IMG/VR virus record: IMGVR_UViG_3300031857_001375
Span: 1 to 24,015 of that record
Source: a virus
Direction: 5' to 3' (one strand)
Length of the DNA stretch: 24,015 nucleotides
Part shown: in pieces, positions 6,130-12,426 of the stretch
Layout of the letters: each line of letters starts with the position of its first letter
Position numbering within the stretch: position 1 is the stretch's first letter
Notes under the pieces: model-generated
What the model saw: only the letters and a program-made list of their open reading frames with translations
Database searches by the model: none
Told to the model about the DNA's origin: nothing
Translations under genes and position numbers: made by a program

Positions 6130-6349
6130 TCTTCACTTCCTCATAAGTCGTTTCGTCTAAACGAGTTCTACCTGCCCACATTTTACCACAAGATGTACAA
6201 TTTACTTTAAAAGTAGTTGTGTTAGCATCAGGATTGATATTCACTCCATTTTTATCATAGATTGGTTGAAAATACATACAAGTTCTCATTTCAAAACTTT
6301 TAGTAAATTTACAATCCTCTCTGGGGCATTCTGGATTTGGGTTTTTCAT
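6122..6349 (-). CDS. Small Cys-rich, zinc-ribbon-like protein
   Basis: 75 residues with CPREDC near the N-terminus (two Cys spaced by four), one Cys in RTCMYF, and CTSCGKMW near residues 51-58 (CxxC). This could form a zinc ribbon, but the first half does not match the classic CxxC spacing. The ATG overlaps the preceding stop (ATGA). Function unknown. Confidence 0.65.
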   Translation of the reverse strand: MKNPNPECPREDCKFTKSFEMRTCMYFQPIYDKNGVNINPDANTTTFKVNCTSCGKMWAGRTRLDETTYEEVKND

Positions 6350-6921
6350 TTCTCATCCACCCAAATAAAAGAGAGACAATTTTTCATAAACCAACGAGTA
6401 ATAGCATTCGGTTTAGTCGGCATATAATACCTGAAAGACCTACAATTACCGAATGTATAATATCCTTCGTGGTTATTTCCTTGTTTGATTACATAGGTGT
6501 GTGAAACAAATGAAGGATTACTACCATTTGATACAAGATAAGAACCGTCTGGTGCTCCTATTACAATTTTAGATTTGAGTGGGAAAAATCCATTCTTACG
6601 GGCATACTCAAAGTTATCAATAATTCTATTGAACTTTTGATTGTAACGATACTCTTGAGTATCTCCAAGTTGATTAAACTTCTCTTTTACTCTCTCAATT
6701 CTTTTATCAATCCTCTCATCCAGTTCTTGTTGAATTTCTTCTAATGACTTGGGTGGTTCTGGAATAATAAGAAGATGTTTGATTTTATCAAAATGCTCAT
6801 AATCTTCACTAAAACTCAGTATACCCAGAAAGTATAGTATAGTACCTACACTTTCCCCTTTGAGTTTTTCAAAATTAATTGGATAAAAGTTTGGTGTTTT
6901 TGGTTGTTCAGTCATTTTCAT
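6346..6921 (-). CDS. Unknown 191-residue protein, largest of the AT-rich block
   Basis: Start given at ATG 6921 (MKMTEQ); the ATG two codons later (6915) fits the ATGACT start pattern of its neighbours. Residues 55-95 are a charged helix, probably coiled coil (SLEEIQQELDERIDKRIERV). Residues 110-191 look beta-rich, with SKIVIGAPDGSYLVSNGSN and TYVIKQGNNHEGYYTFGNCR. No signal peptide or membrane helix. I do not recognise the family. Confidence 0.7.
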   Translation of the reverse strand: MKMTEQPKTPNFYPINFEKLKGESVGTILYFLGILSFSEDYEHFDKIKHLLIIPEPPKSLEEIQQELDERIDKRIERVKEKFNQLGDTQEYRYNQKFNRIIDNFEYARKNGFFPLKSKIVIGAPDGSYLVSNGSNPSFVSHTYVIKQGNNHEGYYTFGNCRSFRYYMPTKPNAITRWFMKNCLSFIWVDEK

Positions 6922-6931
6922 TTACAAAGGG

Positions 6932-7090
6932 TTATGAAGTTGGAGTATTTTTCTTATACCATTCCGCATCTCGTTTTTCTCTTGTGAAGTTTGTCCAAAG
7001 GAGTCTTGTTTTGTATTTTAGATTCAAATAATCTGAGATTTCTTTAATACTTTCCAATTTTGGTTCAGTCTTTCTGGAAAGGTCAGTCAT
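6932..7090 (-). CDS. Unknown 52-residue basic protein
   Basis: I place the start at the ATG at 7090 (MTDLSRKTEPKLESIKEISD), which shares AATGA with the stop of the upstream membrane peptide; an in-frame upstream start would fall inside that gene. Lys/Arg-rich C-terminal half (TREKRDAEWYKKNTPTS). No family recognised. Confidence 0.6.
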   Translation of the reverse strand: MTDLSRKTEPKLESIKEISDYLNLKYKTRLLWTNFTREKRDAEWYKKNTPTS

Positions 7091-7233
7091 TTCAATACAG
7101 CAGCAGTTCCCCAAGCAATAAGAGACAATAGAAAATAAGAAAGAGACAGAATAGCAATACTAACTGGTTTGTCTCTTAGATTTTGTGCCAGATAAACATT
7201 AGCAACAATCATAAAAACATCTGCCTTAGTCAT
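7087..7233 (-). CDS. Small two-helix membrane protein
   Basis: 48 residues: MTKADVFMIVANVYLAQNLR, a polar turn (DKPVS), then a long hydrophobic stretch IAILSLSYFLLSLIAWGTA. Starts three bases after the preceding stop with GAGAGTGAAGA upstream, and overlaps the next gene by ATGA. Likely an inner- or thylakoid-membrane peptide; function unknown. Confidence 0.6.
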   Translation of the reverse strand: MTKADVFMIVANVYLAQNLRDKPVSIAILSLSYFLLSLIAWGTAAVLK

Positions 7234-7236
7234 TCT

Positions 7237-7467
7237 TCACTCTCCACAAAGTTTAAGTGCTGGAACTTTTTCGTGAGTTGTATTTTCGGTCCTCCACAAA
7301 CATGCCTCTTCGTGTTTTCCATAATACCAAGCATCATGGTAGTCCAGTAAGATTTCAAGTTCTTCAAAATGACTAACATCATTTACTCCAATCTCATAAC
7401 CACGAACAACCACTCTCAAATCTTGTGGATACTCTTTCAGTTTTTCAATCAATTCTGCAATAGTCAT
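7237..7467 (-). CDS. Conserved small phage/bacterial protein (ELIEKLKEYPQD type)
   Basis: 76 residues. The N-terminus MTIAELIEKLKEYPQDLRVV followed by VRGYEIGVNDV belongs, from memory, to a widespread family of small phage and bacterial proteins with the pattern LI..L...PQD..VVV.GYE.G..D. Function unknown. The ATG overlaps the stop of the preceding gene. Confidence 0.75.
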   Translation of the reverse strand: MTIAELIEKLKEYPQDLRVVVRGYEIGVNDVSHFEELEILLDYHDAWYYGKHEEACLWRTENTTHEKVPALKLCGE

Positions 7468-7703
7468 AGTGCCTCAAGTTCATTAATAAGAGTCAAAAGT
7501 TCATCCACATAAATCACACTATCTCCTCCATACATTCTAGCATAAAACTCGTCCATATTGGGGTCTGGTGGAAGAGAAGATGAGTATTGATTGATGATTT
7601 CTTTGATTGTATGAATAAGAAGTTTGGGTTGAGACAAATCTTTTTCCTTATCCATATAGGCATAAAGAACTTTTTTTGCTTGTTCGGTTTTGTAATTAGT
7701 CAT
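7464..7703 (-). CDS. Unknown 79-residue helical protein
   Basis: MTNYKTEQAKKVLYAYMDKE, then a Ser/Pro linker (YSSSLPPDPN) and FYARMYGGDSVIYVDELLTL. The MYG..x..YV segment resembles one in the protein at 5169-5402. It begins six bases after the EF-Ts-like ORF and ends by ATGA overlap. Confidence 0.65.
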   Translation of the reverse strand: MTNYKTEQAKKVLYAYMDKEKDLSQPKLLIHTIKEIINQYSSSLPPDPNMDEFYARMYGGDSVIYVDELLTLINELEAL

Positions 7704-7709
7704 AAGTCT

Positions 7710-7871
7710 TTAAATAGTATGATACGAACTTAGGTGTTCATTAATATAAGCAATCGATTTCTTAATATCTCCATTTGTTGAGTATAATGCCTTCTTGCAA
7801 TCCATTATCCCGGCACCAGTTATTTCACGCAACTCTTTAATTAACTTAGGGTCTTTATGAGGTTCAGTCAT
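7710..7871 (-). CDS. Free-standing EF-Ts N-terminal (UBA) domain
   Basis: 53 residues. [20 protein letters not shown] followed by [15 protein letters not shown] matches the N-terminal UBA domain of elongation factor Ts (E. coli pattern [20 protein letters not shown], then NGDI..AI..). In full EF-Ts this domain helps dock onto EF-Tu, while the nucleotide-exchange core follows. Here the protein stops right after the domain, so exchange activity is not expected; binding EF-Tu without exchange is my inference. Start ATG overlaps the preceding stop (ATGA). It is AT-rich like its neighbours. Confidence 0.85.
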   Translation of the reverse strand: MTEPHKDPKLIKELREITGAGIMDCKKALYSTNGDIKKSIAYINEHLSSYHTI

Positions 7872-8173
7872 TTCAAGTTATCCATAAGAAACTGTTTGTA
7901 ATCACCTTGTCCGTCATAATAGTTGGAATTATACTCTTTCCAACTATCTTCATCCTCTGCAATTTTCCAGTGTTTGTCCTGCAAGTCGCCGAACCGGTTG
8001 CTGCCGGTCCGAGTAGACACCCAGAAGAAGTATTTACGGTTCTCGGATGCCAGAAACAACTCACCGCCAGTGTCCTGTTCGACAATGCACAGCGGGTTGC
8101 CATCCATTGAGTTTGCTAGGCGATTCTTCGCCTTGGCGCTGAGTGCTTCGACTCTGACTTTTCGTTCAGTCAT
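7868..8173 (-). CDS. Unknown 101-residue protein with mixed composition
   Basis: Begins [20 protein letters not shown], then a beta-rich middle ([31 protein letters not shown]) and an acidic aromatic tail ([18 protein letters not shown]). The first two thirds use GC-richer codons than the last third, which matches the AT-rich island. ATGA overlaps join it to both neighbours. No family recognised. Confidence 0.7.
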   Translation of the reverse strand: MTERKVRVEALSAKAKNRLANSMDGNPLCIVEQDTGGELFLASENRKYFFWVSTRTGSNRFGDLQDKHWKIAEDEDSWKEYNSNYYDGQGDYKQFLMDNLK

Positions 8174-8337
8174 CGTTCAGCAACCACAGTAAAGTCATTC
8201 ATAGAAACACTCCTCTTACTTTTAGCAAGAACTCCCTGATTTGGAAAATAAGGAACTGCTATAAGATTATAGAATGGTCTCAACTGCTCACAAAGAGTAT
8301 AAAGGTGTCCGTCTTTCTTGTATCGGTAGAGTTTCAT
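8170..8337 (-). CDS. Unknown 55-residue protein
   Basis: MKLYRYKKDGHLYTLCEQLR resembles the start of small proteins of the YRHKKxGxLY type (for example DUF1653-like), but the rest (PYFPNQGVLAKSKRSVSM) does not let me confirm it. Starts four bases after the stop of the primase-like gene and ends by ATGA overlap. Frames further upstream with the same stop run through that gene and are not used. Confidence 0.65.
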   Translation of the reverse strand: MKLYRYKKDGHLYTLCEQLRPFYNLIAVPYFPNQGVLAKSKRSVSMNDFTVVAER

Positions 8338-8341
8338 ATTC

Positions 8342-8944
8342 TTAAGCAAAAGACAAAACAGTGGGCATCTGAGCGTTGTAAGCAAGCTCCTTAAGATTGA
8401 GACGCTTCGCGTCATGAGCGTAGTGGAAGAAACCGCTGTTGGTTCCTTGCCACATTCTGGTCGGATTTGCAGCGTGCTTATCAGCAAGGTTGCCAGACTG
8501 AGCACGCATAGCTTTCAGGGCGCGAGCACACTCGTCGTATGACAGATTCAGGTCGGTTTCAACGCGCCACAGCAGGCGATAAGACTGGTTGCGGAAACGA
8601 CCGTCGTTACTGAAAGTGAAGTAACCGAGCCAGGGCTTCATGTCGAAGTAGTCAAACCACTGAACCATGTCGAGACCAGAAACTTCACAAACGTCAAAGT
8701 CGAGGCCGACAATGGTTTGAGTGCGCCAGCAGAGCTTTTCGAATTGAAGTTCCATCAGGTCGCGACCGTTCAGGAGACCGCCGTAAAAAGGGCAACCTTT
8801 CTCGGTCACAAGGCGAATGAATTCGTGCTCGTGAAGCGACTCCCAGGGACGCTGAATCATACGCTCGCGAAGCTTACCGTACTCCTGCAGAGTTTCGGGC
8901 TTGGACTGACGGGGATCGCCGAGGTGGCAGAGGACTTTGTTCAT
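8342..8944 (-). CDS. Primase/polymerase-like (AEP-type) protein, tentative
   Basis: 200 residues. VGLDFDV (79-85) gives a DxD, SYRLLWRVE (121-129) resembles the strand carrying the second archaeo-eukaryotic primase motif, and NPTRMWQGTNSG (160-171) resembles the conserved NP.R..R.PGT segment of plasmid and phage prim-pol proteins. These together suggest a small primase-polymerase core, with the classic His replaced by Arg (SYR). The start at 8944 is set by the -10 six bases upstream. It is the first gene of the long transcript into the AT-rich island. Another nucleotidyltransferase fold is possible. Confidence 0.6.
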   Translation of the reverse strand: MNKVLCHLGDPRQSKPETLQEYGKLRERMIQRPWESLHEHEFIRLVTEKGCPFYGGLLNGRDLMELQFEKLCWRTQTIVGLDFDVCEVSGLDMVQWFDYFDMKPWLGYFTFSNDGRFRNQSYRLLWRVETDLNLSYDECARALKAMRAQSGNLADKHAANPTRMWQGTNSGFFHYAHDAKRLNLKELAYNAQMPTVLSFA

Positions 8945-9014
8945 GATATAACTATAGCGTGGTTTGGCTGTTCTGGAAAGGGGGCAAACCGCCCTGTCAG
9001 GTACGGTTAACCGT
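8945..9014 (-). promoter_or_regulatory. Terminator-promoter cassette D, leaderless type
   Basis: CGGTTAACCG palindrome, hairpin GGGCGGTTTGCCCCC plus TTT, -35-like TTTCCA (8979-8974), 17 bp, TATAGT (8956-8951), 6 bp, ATG at 8944. The palindrome is inside the last codons of the upstream gene. Confidence 0.82.
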
Positions 9015-9185
9015 CCACTCCTCCCTCCACACCTTCGTAAAATGCCCGCACATGGTGCAGTGACGTTCACTCTGAATTTCGTCGTTTAAGTCTGCGATTT
9101 CATACGTCCCCTTACCGCACCTCTCGCACACTTTACCAGCCATGTTCACACTGCTGAAAAAGCTGAGTTGATTTTCTTGGGTCAT
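8997..9185 (-). CDS. Small zinc-ribbon protein
   Basis: 62 residues: MTQENQLSFFSSVNMAGKVC then CERCGKG and HCTMCGHF, two CxxC knuckles 20 residues apart, typical of a zinc ribbon, followed by a basic and Trp-rich tail. I start it at the ATG at 9185 (ATGA overlap with the 43-residue gene). The alternative start at codon 15 (MAGKVC) would keep both knuckles. The stop lies inside cassette D. Confidence 0.75.
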   Translation of the reverse strand: MTQENQLSFFSSVNMAGKVCERCGKGTYEIADLNDEIQSERHCTMCGHFTKVWREEWTVNRT

Positions 9186-9313
9186 TTCACCAGGAGAAGT
9201 TGTTTCTTCAGAGCGCGAAGCGCCTGTTTGCGGGCACGTACTTGGCCCTTGCACAGACCCTTAGTCTGCTTAGGCTTTCCTGAGTTGTGCAGCCAGTTCG
9301 GTACTCGTTTCAT
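9182..9313 (-). CDS. 43-residue very basic protein
   Basis: MKRVPNWLHNSGKPKQTKGL then CKGQVRARKQALRALKKQLL: a strongly cationic helix, suggesting nucleic-acid or ribosome binding (inference only). The ATG is exactly six bases after a TATGCT -10 box, as in the other cassettes, and the gene overlaps the next by ATGA. Confidence 0.65.
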   Translation of the reverse strand: MKRVPNWLHNSGKPKQTKGLCKGQVRARKQALRALKKQLLLVK

Positions 9314-9363
9314 GCTTCAAGCATAGCTCAAAAGGCGGTCCCCGTAAAGCCGGGAAACCGCCC
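9314..9363 (-). promoter_or_regulatory. Terminator-promoter cassette E (divergent copy)
   Basis: A strong hairpin GGCGGTTTCCC...GGGGACCGCC followed by TTTTG (9363-9330) carries TTTACG in its loop (9348-9343), 17 bp before TATGCT (9325-9320), then 6 bp to ATG 9313. A second perfect hairpin GGTAGGG/CCCTACC lies just upstream (9371-9388). Confidence 0.75.
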
Positions 9364-9439
9364 TAAGAAGGTAGGGGAAACCCTACCCGTCGAAAACAGC
9401 CTGCAGCGGGCCTCAACCGGTGGCTAGGCCCACCGTCCC

Positions 9440-9682
9440 TCACACAGCGGCAGGCTCCGCAGCGGGCTCCTCTGTGGCCTCAGGGAGCGTCAGGCCGAAG
9501 GCTTCAAGGATGTCAGGGTAACCAGCTTGAACGATCGCACGGAGAAGTCCGTCGTCGTCCATTTGGCTTACAGCAGCTTGGACAGCTTCGCTGTAAACAC
9601 GAATCAGCTCGCGCAGGGGAGCGTTTTCACAAACGCGGGAAACGAGAACGTTCACCACGTCGTCACGATTTTCGATAGCCAT
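9440..9682 (-). CDS. Small cyanophage-type protein, unknown function
   Basis: 80 residues: NRDDVVNVLVSRVCENAPLR, then MDDDGLLRAIVQAGYPDILE and an Ala/Glu/Pro-rich tail. I recall proteins of this layout (NRD.V...LV.RL...PLR...DD.QLR.AI.QAGY.D.L.A) in cyanophages. The protein is helical and acidic with no catalytic motif. It follows the Ser tRNA and may be co-transcribed with it. Confidence 0.75.
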   Translation of the reverse strand: MAIENRDDVVNVLVSRVCENAPLRELIRVYSEAVQAAVSQMDDDGLLRAIVQAGYPDILEAFGLTLPEATEEPAAEPAAV

Positions 9683-9737
9683 AGTATGTTGTTACTAAGA
9701 TTGTAAATTGGGCAGTTACGAGGAAGTTCGTAACTAA

Positions 9738-9823
9738 CGGAGAGAACAGGACTCGAACCTGCGAAGGGTTTTATCCCCCGACCGCTCTCGAAACGGCGTC
9801 CTCGACCGAACCGGACTCTCTCC
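9738..9823 (-). tRNA. tRNA-Ser(CGA)
   Basis: Acceptor GGAGAGA/TCTCTCC, anticodon loop TTCGAGA, long variable arm, T-arm GCAGG-TTCGAGT-CCTGT. The D stem GTCC/GGAC follows the acceptor directly, so positions 8-9 are unusual. Confidence 0.85.
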
Positions 9824-9827
9824 AAGG

Positions 9828-9909
9828 TGTCCCCTGCCGGACTTGAACCGGCACGACTACTGTCAGCGCATTTTAAGTGCGCAGCGCCTACCAATTACGC
9901 CAAGGGGAC
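9828..9909 (-). tRNA. tRNA-Leu(TAA)
   Basis: Acceptor GTCCCCT/AGGGGAC, anticodon arm GCGCA-CTTAAAA-TGCGC, 13-nt class II variable arm, T-loop TTCAAGT. No intron, unlike many cyanobacterial Leu(UAA) genes. Confidence 0.93.
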
Positions 9910-9912
9910 AAG

Positions 9913-9987
9913 GTGCTCAGTGCGAGGATCGAACTCGCCTGTATCCGATTATGAGTCGGGTGCTTTCACCAGATAGCTAACTGAGCA
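9913..9987 (-). tRNA. tRNA with CAT anticodon (Met, or Ile reading AUA)
   Basis: Acceptor TGCTCAG/CTGAGCA, loop CTCATAA, T-arm GCGAG-TTCGATC-CTCGC. The CGACTCATAATCG arm resembles Ile(k2CAU) tRNAs; sequence alone does not decide. Confidence 0.85.
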
Positions 9988-10014
9988 AAACCTGTGTTGC
10001 ACTCCGAAAACAGT

Positions 10015-10290
10015 TTAGCTGGAACTCACGAGCCGGTAAATTGGGCCGATGCGGTTTCGGAACATGAGCTCGATCGTTGCAAGTTCTGGCGACCTTTCAG
10101 CTTTCTTGCGAGATTGGGAATCCTTCCAGAAGATTAACGTCTCGACCATCCCTCCAGGGTTGACTGAGTGGGTCTTGCGCAAGAAGCCACGTTGACGTTG
10201 AAGCCAGGAGAGCCAGACTTGATTGTCGGCGGTGATAAAATCTTCTACAAGGTGGGGTGTAACCTGGAACAGCAGACGCTCAATTTCCAC
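10015..10290 (-). CDS. TIGR03792-like protein (antibiotic-monooxygenase fold)
   Basis: 91 residues, starting at GTG 10290 (VEIERLLFQV), preceded by GGGAGGAG at good spacing and overlapping the upstream stop by 11 bases. The sequence pattern IE.L.FQV.P...E.FI..D..VW...L....GFL.K...NP matches, from memory, the cyanobacterial TIGR03792 family of small alpha/beta-barrel proteins related to antibiotic biosynthesis monooxygenases. Catalytic role unknown. It is another link to a cyanobacterial host. It lies directly upstream of the tRNA-Met/Leu/Ser group. Confidence 0.7.
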   Translation of the reverse strand: MEIERLLFQVTPHLVEDFITADNQVWLSWLQRQRGFLRKTHSVNPGGMVETLIFWKDSQSRKKAERSPELATIELMFRNRIGPIYRLVSSS

Positions 10291-10543
10291 GCTTCCACTC
10301 CTCCCACTTGTCAACGGGGCACCGCATATTGGCTGACGCGGTCTTCAGCGGCATGAAACAACCGCAAACCTCACAGGTTTGACTGTCGCTGCGGTAACGG
10401 TCGCAGCTTTCACAGATTGCCATCCGCTCTTTCGCCACGGCGCGAGGGGCAATCGTCGGATCCTCGAGAAGTCGTTTCGCCGTGTCTTTGATCGAGGCTG
10501 CGAAACTTCGACGACAACAATCCGGATCGTTCACATCCCCCAT
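10280..10543 (-). CDS. Small zinc-binding phage protein
   Basis: 87 residues. ICESCDRYRSDSQTCEVCGC then FMPLKTASANMRCPVDKWEE: a CxxC...CxxCxC...C pattern with a C..CGCFM.LK.....CP..KW ending, as in small zinc-ribbon proteins frequent in phages. It starts at ATG 10543 behind a GGAGGAAAGC ribosome-binding site and overlaps the preceding gene. Function unknown. Confidence 0.8.
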   Translation of the reverse strand: MGDVNDPDCCRRSFAASIKDTAKRLLEDPTIAPRAVAKERMAICESCDRYRSDSQTCEVCGCFMPLKTASANMRCPVDKWEEWKRGN

Positions 10544-10716
10544 GCTTTCCTCCGTTGAGCGTTTTTAGGGTCGCAATTTTTCGCGTATTCCATTGGAGTA
10601 ACCATCAGCCATTCCCCCGAGTTTTCTCCAGAAATTAAAGGGAGAGTTTCGTCGTGGGTTAAATTCTCGTATTCGGATCCGTCTCGCATTTTGACTCGAT
10701 AAAGAGGTTCACTCAC
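10531..10716 (-). CDS. Unknown 61-residue protein, GTG start
   Basis: MSEPLYRVKMRDGSEYENLT, with a beta-hairpin-like N-terminus and a Lys/Arg-rich end (DPKNAQRRKAWGM). GTG at 10716 overlaps the upstream stop by 8 bases; the 3' end overlaps the zinc protein. No family recognised. Confidence 0.65.
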   Translation of the reverse strand: MSEPLYRVKMRDGSEYENLTHDETLPLISGENSGEWLMVTPMEYAKNCDPKNAQRRKAWGM

Positions 10717-10918
10717 TTTCGATCTCCCTCATTCGGTAAACGCAAGTAAACGTCTCGGCGGCTTGGTAAGCGAAGGAGGCTGCGGCGTCTAGTGCCCTTT
10801 CAATCTGCTTGGGGTCATCATGCAACAATACTGCGACCCTTTCCATTTGGAAGTCTTTCACTATACCGGTGTAGACTTTCTTGGCGACCTCGAGGTGGGC
10901 GGCTTTGATCGGATCCAT
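10709..10918 (-). CDS. Unknown 69-residue helical protein
   Basis: All-helical appearance: MDPIKAAHLEVAKKVYTGIV and IERALDAAASFAYQAAETFT. Starts by TGATG overlap with the upstream gene. No motif, membrane segment or family recognised. Confidence 0.65.
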   Translation of the reverse strand: MDPIKAAHLEVAKKVYTGIVKDFQMERVAVLLHDDPKQIERALDAAASFAYQAAETFTCVYRMREIESE

Positions 10919-11400
10919 CAGTCCCAGTACGAATGAAGTGTGCGAAGATGCGAGAGTATTATACCGTCCTCGACAGAGCGGTAAACTGAGGGCAGCTTTC
11001 CGTGTTCCTTGTAGTATGCCAGCTCAGAAACAATGGCACGAGTCACGGTGCAATCGGCAACCCACTCACGAAACCAGAAACAATCGAACTTTTCAATATA
11101 CCGCCAAGTGGGATCTTCGTGGGTCCACGCTCTGCCGTAACCATCGTACTTACTAGAAAGACTCCAGCCCAGATCGTCGCAAATCCAGGCATCGTAACGC
11201 TTAGGGTCGTCGATAGTGAGGACCTGCGTATACTCTTCAGATCCGCCCTTTGCTTGACACCAGACGAAGTCTTCGCCGGGATCGTTTGAACGACTGCATT
11301 TGAAAACGCAGTTGACTATCATGTAGGGGACATTGGGCCACGGTTTAGGTGACTCCGAGGTGCGAAAGTCCACCCGAAGGTTTGTGATTTGCAAGGCCAT
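10918..11400 (-). CDS. Unknown 160-residue protein
   Basis: MALQITNLRVDFRTSESPKP, then an aromatic-rich middle (DAWICDDLGWSLSSKYDGYG, FDCFWFREWVADCTVTRAIV) and a helical C-terminus (DGIILSHLRTLHSYWD). The ATG is preceded by CTGAGAG. Several Cys residues are scattered, without a metal-binding pattern. I do not recognise it; the composition fits a compact globular protein. Confidence 0.7.
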   Translation of the reverse strand: MALQITNLRVDFRTSESPKPWPNVPYMIVNCVFKCSRSNDPGEDFVWCQAKGGSEEYTQVLTIDDPKRYDAWICDDLGWSLSSKYDGYGRAWTHEDPTWRYIEKFDCFWFREWVADCTVTRAIVSELAYYKEHGKLPSVYRSVEDGIILSHLRTLHSYWD

Positions 11401-11422
11401 GATTTATCTCTCAGGAGAATAA

Positions 11423-11677
11423 TCAGTCATTGACGCCTCCGAGCAGTGCTTTGAAGAAAGCTAGCCGATCGGACGTGTAAGAACCGTCCACACCGTGACG
11501 AGCGCAGAACGCCAAAATAGCCTTGGTGGTTTCGCTTGGGTAAGGACTGGCGAAAGGACCGTACTCGATGTGATCGAGGAACTCTTGGCGCATGATTTTG
11601 CGGAGAGTTGCGATGTCGTCTTGATCCACGGTGATGGATCGTTCGCGCGGAGCGTAGCCGTAAAAGGTAATTTGCAT
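11423..11677 (-). CDS. Unknown 84-residue protein
   Basis: MQITFYGYAPRERSITVDQD, then a helix (IATLRKIMRQEFLDHIEYGP) and DGSYTSDRLAFFKALLGG. Looks like a small alpha/beta domain with no catalytic signature. It follows the prohibitin-like gene by 31 bases. Confidence 0.65.
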   Translation of the reverse strand: MQITFYGYAPRERSITVDQDDIATLRKIMRQEFLDHIEYGPFASPYPSETTKAILAFCARHGVDGSYTSDRLAFFKALLGGVND

Positions 11678-11708
11678 TGCGGTAGAAAGTGATGTGGACG
11701 CAGTTGGG

Positions 11709-12116
11709 TCACTTGTTCATTTGCAGAGTAGGAACAGGCATTCCACCCTCAGTGGGAACGTAGATGGTTACGTTACCTTTGTTGGAACCTTCTTCCAGTC
11801 CAGTGATGTACAGATACTGGAGGTACTCGCGATTGTCCTTCAGAGAATCGCCAATGATCTGGTTTGCCTTGGCAACACCAGAAGCACGGATGATTTCGGC
11901 ATCAGCAAGTTGTTGTGCAGAATCTTTCTTTGCTTGTGCTTCCAGAACTGCTACCTGGCGAGTGTATTCTGCCTTCTGCAGTTCTGCCTTACCGGCAAGA
12001 GATTGTTGCCACACATTGTACAGTGGACCACCAACAAAGAGGAGACCACCAACTACCACAATACCAACAGCAACAAGAGCAATGGCGGGGTCAATAAATC
12101 CGTTTTGAGTTTTCAT
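11709..12116 (-). CDS. Truncated prohibitin/SPFH-like membrane protein
   Basis: 135 residues. Residues 9-31 (DPAIALVAVGIVVVGGLLFV) form a membrane helix. A long coiled coil follows (KAELQKAEYTRQVAVLEAQA, DAEIIRASGVAKANQII), and then YLQYLYITGLEEGSNKGNVT with IYVPTEGG, the C-terminal signature of prohibitin/SPFH proteins. The globular SPFH domain is missing. I recall this reduced form in many phages; it probably assembles on a membrane, with unknown role. Confidence 0.8.
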   Translation of the reverse strand: MKTQNGFIDPAIALVAVGIVVVGGLLFVGGPLYNVWQQSLAGKAELQKAEYTRQVAVLEAQAKKDSAQQLADAEIIRASGVAKANQIIGDSLKDNREYLQYLYITGLEEGSNKGNVTIYVPTEGGMPVPTLQMNK

Positions 12117-12119
12117 GGT

Positions 12120-12422
12120 TTAGCGAGTAATAACGACAAGTTTTTCTTGGGGAATCAGACTCAGAATCTCATTCATCGTGGGAGATTCTTTCTCACCCAG
12201 AAACTCTTTACAAATTCCCCCATAGTTTAGTCCAAATTCGTGAGTGAATACAGGACGACCCAGTGACTTCTCAACTGCTTCGTGAAAGACATCGAAGGGG
12301 CAACAAAGTTCTTTTGTGAAAAGTTGAAATTCAGCAATTTCACGATAAGACTTTTCTTTCCACCACTCAGTATCATACAATGCAATTGCCTTTTCCGCAC
12401 CAATAGAATTTTTAGGAGACAT
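12120..12422 (-). CDS. Conserved phage protein of unknown function
   Basis: 100 residues, start MSPKNSIGAEKAIALYDTEW; then WKEKSYREIAEFQLFTKELC and CPFDVFHEAVEKSLGRPVFT. I recall this pattern (ALYDT.WW...S.REIA.FQLF..ELCMPF..FH.A.E..LGRPV.THE) in many tailed phages. I start it at the ATG at 12422, four bases after the preceding stop, since longer frames enter that gene. Acidic, soluble, helical. Confidence 0.8.
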   Translation of the reverse strand: MSPKNSIGAEKAIALYDTEWWKEKSYREIAEFQLFTKELCCPFDVFHEAVEKSLGRPVFTHEFGLNYGGICKEFLGEKESPTMNEILSLIPQEKLVVITR

Positions 12423-12426
12423 ATTT

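Noticed and set aside
11403-11429. Eight-codon frame MTDYSPER between two genes
   Set aside because: Too short to support; the bases are better explained as the ribosome-binding region of the next gene.
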